The position numbers and the translations under genes were made by a program. Of a stretch of 7,021 nt of DNA, positions 4,909-7,021 are shown piece after piece. The notes beneath the pieces were generated by a model. That model did no database searches and was not told the DNA's origin. It worked only from the letters and a program-made list of their open reading frames with translations. This stretch comes from Ruminococcaceae bacterium UBA6857 (lineage in GTDB: Bacteria; Bacillota; Clostridia; Oscillospirales; Acutalibacteraceae). Location of the stretch: positions 1-7,021 of the forward strand of contig DKDD01000179.1 in NCBI GenBank assembly GCA_002451715.1, in the 5' to 3' direction. Each line of letters opens with the position of its first letter. Position 1 is the stretch's first letter.

Positions 4909-6548
4909 AGCGAAAGCACCTCGCTTTCCGTAACGGCAGAATCAAAAATTCCGCGCGTCATTTTGCCTGCCGCCGTTGTGTAAAAACAGTTGTCGGCAAA
5001 AAAGTCATGTGCGCTTTTTTGCAAAACACATTCGCCGTCAAAAATCAGCGCACATTCGTCGCAGTATTCGGCGCAAAATTCCGTATCGTGCGAGACCATG
5101 ATAACCGTCACTCCGTTTTCGCAAAGCGAACGAAGCTTTTTGGAAAGCTCTAGTTTAAAAAGGTTGTCAAGTCCCTTTGTCGGTTCGTCAAGCAAAAGCA
5201 GTTTCGGCTTTTTGAGCAGTACCGCCGCAAGTGCCGCGCGTTCAAGTTCGCCGCCGCTGACGTCATAAGGATGAGAGGAAAGAAGCGGCTTGATTTTGCA
5301 AAATTCGCTCACTTCGTCAATTCTTTTTTGAATTTCTTCTTTCGGCGTTTTGTCGCATTTCAAGATGTTTTCAAGGTCGTCAAAAATTGTCGGACCCGCA
5401 AAAAGAGCTTCGCAGTTTTGCGGCAAAACCGCAACGTTTTGCCTGTAAAGCTCGGCGGAAGAGTATTTCCCTATGTCTTTTCCAAACAATTCAAGCTTTC
5501 CTTTTTTTGTTTTCAAAAGTCCGCCGATGAGGCTCAAAAGCGTTGTTTTTCCCGCTCCGTTCGCGCCGAGAAGCGCAAAAAACGAACTTTTCGAAACTTT
5601 GAGATCAAGTCCTTTAAGAACATATTCTTTCCCGTCATAGGAATAAAAAAGGTTTTTGATTTTTACCGCGGCTTCCGTTTTTTTCGGTGCGGCATGTTCG
5701 TCATTTTTTTGCGAAATGCCGTTTTTAAAAAGCGAAGAAAGCATTTTTCTTCCGCCGTTTATGTCGGTCGGCGCGTCGCCGGAAAGCGAAAGCGCGGCAT
5801 GAATACGCATCGGAAGCGGAACGCAGGAAAAAAGAAATTCGTTTTTGTTCAAAAGTTCTTTTTTGATTTTTACCGGTGCGCAGTCGCTTATAATTTCTCC
5901 GTCTTCAAGCAAAATCAGTCTGTCGCAAAGCGGAACAAGGTTTTCAAGTCGGTGTTCCGAAACGATCACCGTCACGCCGTAATCGCGGCAAAGCATGACA
6001 AGAAAAGCAAAAAGCCGTTCTGCCGAAACCGGGTCAAGCTGTGCCGTCGGTTCGTCAAGAATCAAAACCTGCGGATTCATTGCGGCAACCGCGGCAAGGT
6101 TCAAAAACTGCTTTTGCCCGCCGGAAAGAGAGAAAACGTCTTTGTCAATAATTTTATCAAGCGAAAAAAGCGCGGCCGTTTCCGCAATGCGAAGCGCGGC
6201 GTTTCCTTTTTCAAATCCAAGGTTTTCAAGCCCGAAAAGAAGCTCAGAACGAACCGTGTTTGTCACACATTGAAGCTCCGGATTCTGCATAACAAATCCT
6301 ATTTTCGAAGCGGAATCAAAAAGCGAAAGTTCACTTTCGTCCTTTTCAAGAATTTCAATTTTTCCGCTTTGTTTTCCGTGGGGTTTAAGTTGCGGCTTGA
6401 GCAGGCGAAGCAGCGTTGTTTTTCCGCTTCCGCTTTTTCCGCAAAGAACAACAAATTCGCCGTGATTAATTTCAAGGTTGATGTTTTTCAAAACTTCCGT
6501 CTTGCCGGGAAAAGCAAAGCATAAGTTTTTCAGTTTGAAATCGACCAT
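4884..6548 (-). CDS. ECF transporter fused dual ATPase (EcfA1-EcfA2-type, two ABC domains)
   Basis: A 554-residue cytoplasmic protein with two complete ABC ATPase domains in one chain, the job usually done by EcfA1 and EcfA2. Domain 1 (about 1-228): Walker A GKSGSGKT (37-44), Q-loop Q88, signature LSGGQ (141-145), Walker B VLILDEP (161-167), switch His199 in SEHR. Domain 2 (about 293-515): Walker A GANGAGKT (328-335), Q377, signature VSGGE (430-434, Glu replacing the usual Gln), Walker B LLLLDEP (450-456), switch His487. All catalytic elements are present, so both sites could hydrolyse ATP. A linker of about 60 residues joins the domains, and a tail (about 523-554) follows. The ATG has GGAGG 7 bases upstream (6556-6560). 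It overlaps the T-subunit gene by 19 bases and the S-subunit gene by 25, indicating translational coupling and a dedicated transporter rather than one shared by many S subunits. Fused ATPases of this type are known, for example B. subtilis YkoD. Confidence 0.96.
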   Translation of the reverse strand: MVDFKLKNLCFAFPGKTEVLKNINLEINHGEFVVLCGKSGSGKTTLLRLLKPQLKPHGKQSGKIEILEKDESELSLFDSASKIGFVMQNPELQCVTNTVRSELLFGLENLGFEKGNAALRIAETAALFSLDKIIDKDVFSLSGGQKQFLNLAAVAAMNPQVLILDEPTAQLDPVSAERLFAFLVMLCRDYGVTVIVSEHRLENLVPLCDRLILLEDGEIISDCAPVKIKKELLNKNEFLFSCVPLPMRIHAALSLSGDAPTDINGGRKMLSSLFKNGISQKNDEHAAPKKTEAAVKIKNLFYSYDGKEYVLKGLDLKVSKSSFFALLGANGAGKTTLLSLIGGLLKTKKGKLELFGKDIGKYSSAELYRQNVAVLPQNCEALFAGPTIFDDLENILKCDKTPKEEIQKRIDEVSEFCKIKPLLSSHPYDVSGGELERAALAAVLLKKPKLLLLDEPTKGLDNLFKLELSKKLRSLCENGVTVIMVSHDTEFCAEYCDECALIFDGECVLQKSAHDFFADNCFYTTAAGKMTRGIFDSAVTESEVLSLCKKNLRR

Positions 6549-7021
6549 AGCTTTTCCTCCGAAAGTTCAAAAATTAAAGGCGAAACGCAAAGCGCAAAAA
6601 AGCAAACGCAAACCGTCGCGCCTTTGAAAGACGGCGCTTCAACAAAAATAACCGGGTTAAAAGAAGCATAGACGCTTTCGCGAAAAATAACGGCAAACAA
6701 AAGCGAAACAAACGAAAGAGCAAGAAGAAAAACATCGAACGCGCGAAGCGGATATCTTCTGCAATTTGTTCTTTTTTTGAGCGTGTAGCCGCGCGCCGTC
6801 ATTGAATTTGCGGTGTCAATCGCGTGTTCAAGCGCCTGTGTAACAAGAATCGACAAAGCGTGCGCCGAATTTTTGAACCGTTCAAAAAACGAACCGCTTT
6901 TTGAATCTATTCCTAGTCCCTTTCGTGCCCTTTGAATTTCTTCTGCGTGAAAAGAAAAAAGCGGAAGAAACCTAAGTATCATTGAAAGAACAAGCGCAAG
7001 ACGCGGCGAAATCCACGCAAC
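6530..7021 (-). CDS. ECF transporter T component (EcfT/CbiQ-like), 5' end beyond the window
   Basis: The reading frame is open to the right edge. Counting from base 7021, 163 C-terminal residues are visible and there is no start codon that must be the true one. The Met at 6982 lies inside the conserved SPRLALVLSMILRFLPLF segment (5-22 of the visible part), so it is internal. The cytoplasmic coupling region shows the two T-subunit helices that contact the ATPases: IQRARKGLGID (29-39), with Leu where many relatives have the Arg of ARG, and ALEHAIDTANSMTARGY (63-79), which keeps its ARG. Two or three further hydrophobic segments follow (about 95-113, 118-127 and 134-152). T subunits are the membrane scaffold linking the S component to the ATPases. 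This is the first operon gene visible; the promoter and any riboswitch lie outside. From memory, Leu at that first-motif position also occurs in other fused-ATPase systems, so it need not impair function. Confidence 0.92.
   Translation of the reverse strand, partial: VAWISPRLALVLSMILRFLPLFSFHAEEIQRARKGLGIDSKSGSFFERFKNSAHALSILVTQALEHAIDTANSMTARGYTLKKRTNCRRYPLRAFDVFLLALSFVSLLFAVIFRESVYASFNPVIFVEAPSFKGATVCVCFFALCVSPLIFELSEEKLWSISN

Noticed and set aside
5271..6524. Long plus-strand open frame of 417 codons
   Set aside because: It lies wholly antisense to the fused ATPase, whose motifs are all intact. The translation is a Lys/Arg/Phe-rich shadow with no domain and no convincing ribosome site.

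Overview
The window looks like a chromosomal segment from a low-to-mid GC, Gram-positive anaerobe of the Clostridia, most likely an Oscillospirales/Ruminococcaceae-type gut bacterium. This rests on lipoprotein and signal-peptide style, Thr-rich extracytoplasmic stalks, GGAGG-type ribosome binding sites, a fused-ATPase ECF transporter, and intergenic hairpin repeats of the 'CTCCCTCAGTCG' and 'CGTAGGGG' kinds. I recall such repeats from this group but could not search for them. No rRNA, tRNA, CRISPR array, transposase or phage gene is visible.

Layout. Bases 1-560 hold no credible gene. They are a patchwork of imperfect palindromes and interspersed repeats: a palindrome cut by the left edge, a CTCCCTCAGTCG-type hairpin unit, a 29-base inverted pair, and two further hairpins with the same kind of YTAC edge. 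A sigma-A-like promoter (529-558) then leads into a plus-strand gene (672-2477) for a one-pass membrane protein with an N-terminal Ser/Thr kinase fold, a stalk of fifteen STTE-type units and an unrecognised external domain. Its catalytic loop reads HRE-I-M instead of HRD-I-K, so it may be a pseudokinase. A strong bidirectional terminator (2515-2554) separates it from a convergent minus-strand operon.

The operon is read from the right edge leftwards: an ECF transporter T subunit (5' end outside the window), a fused two-domain ECF ATPase, an S (substrate-binding) membrane subunit, a lipoprotein with a DUF4430 (transcobalamin-like C-terminal) domain on a Ser/Thr-rich linker, and a second secreted DUF4430 protein ending in an amphipathic helix. 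The first four genes overlap and are probably translationally coupled; the fifth follows after 43 bases.

Working hypothesis. The five minus-strand genes form one uptake system. External DUF4430 proteins capture a ligand and hand it to the S subunit, and the T subunit and paired ATPases drive import. DUF4430 resembles the beta-domain of intrinsic factor and transcobalamin, so a cobalamin or corrinoid is the leading substrate guess. No riboswitch is visible to confirm this; the operon's leader lies beyond the right edge. The divergent kinase and the Cys-containing insert in the lipoprotein are the most unusual protein features.
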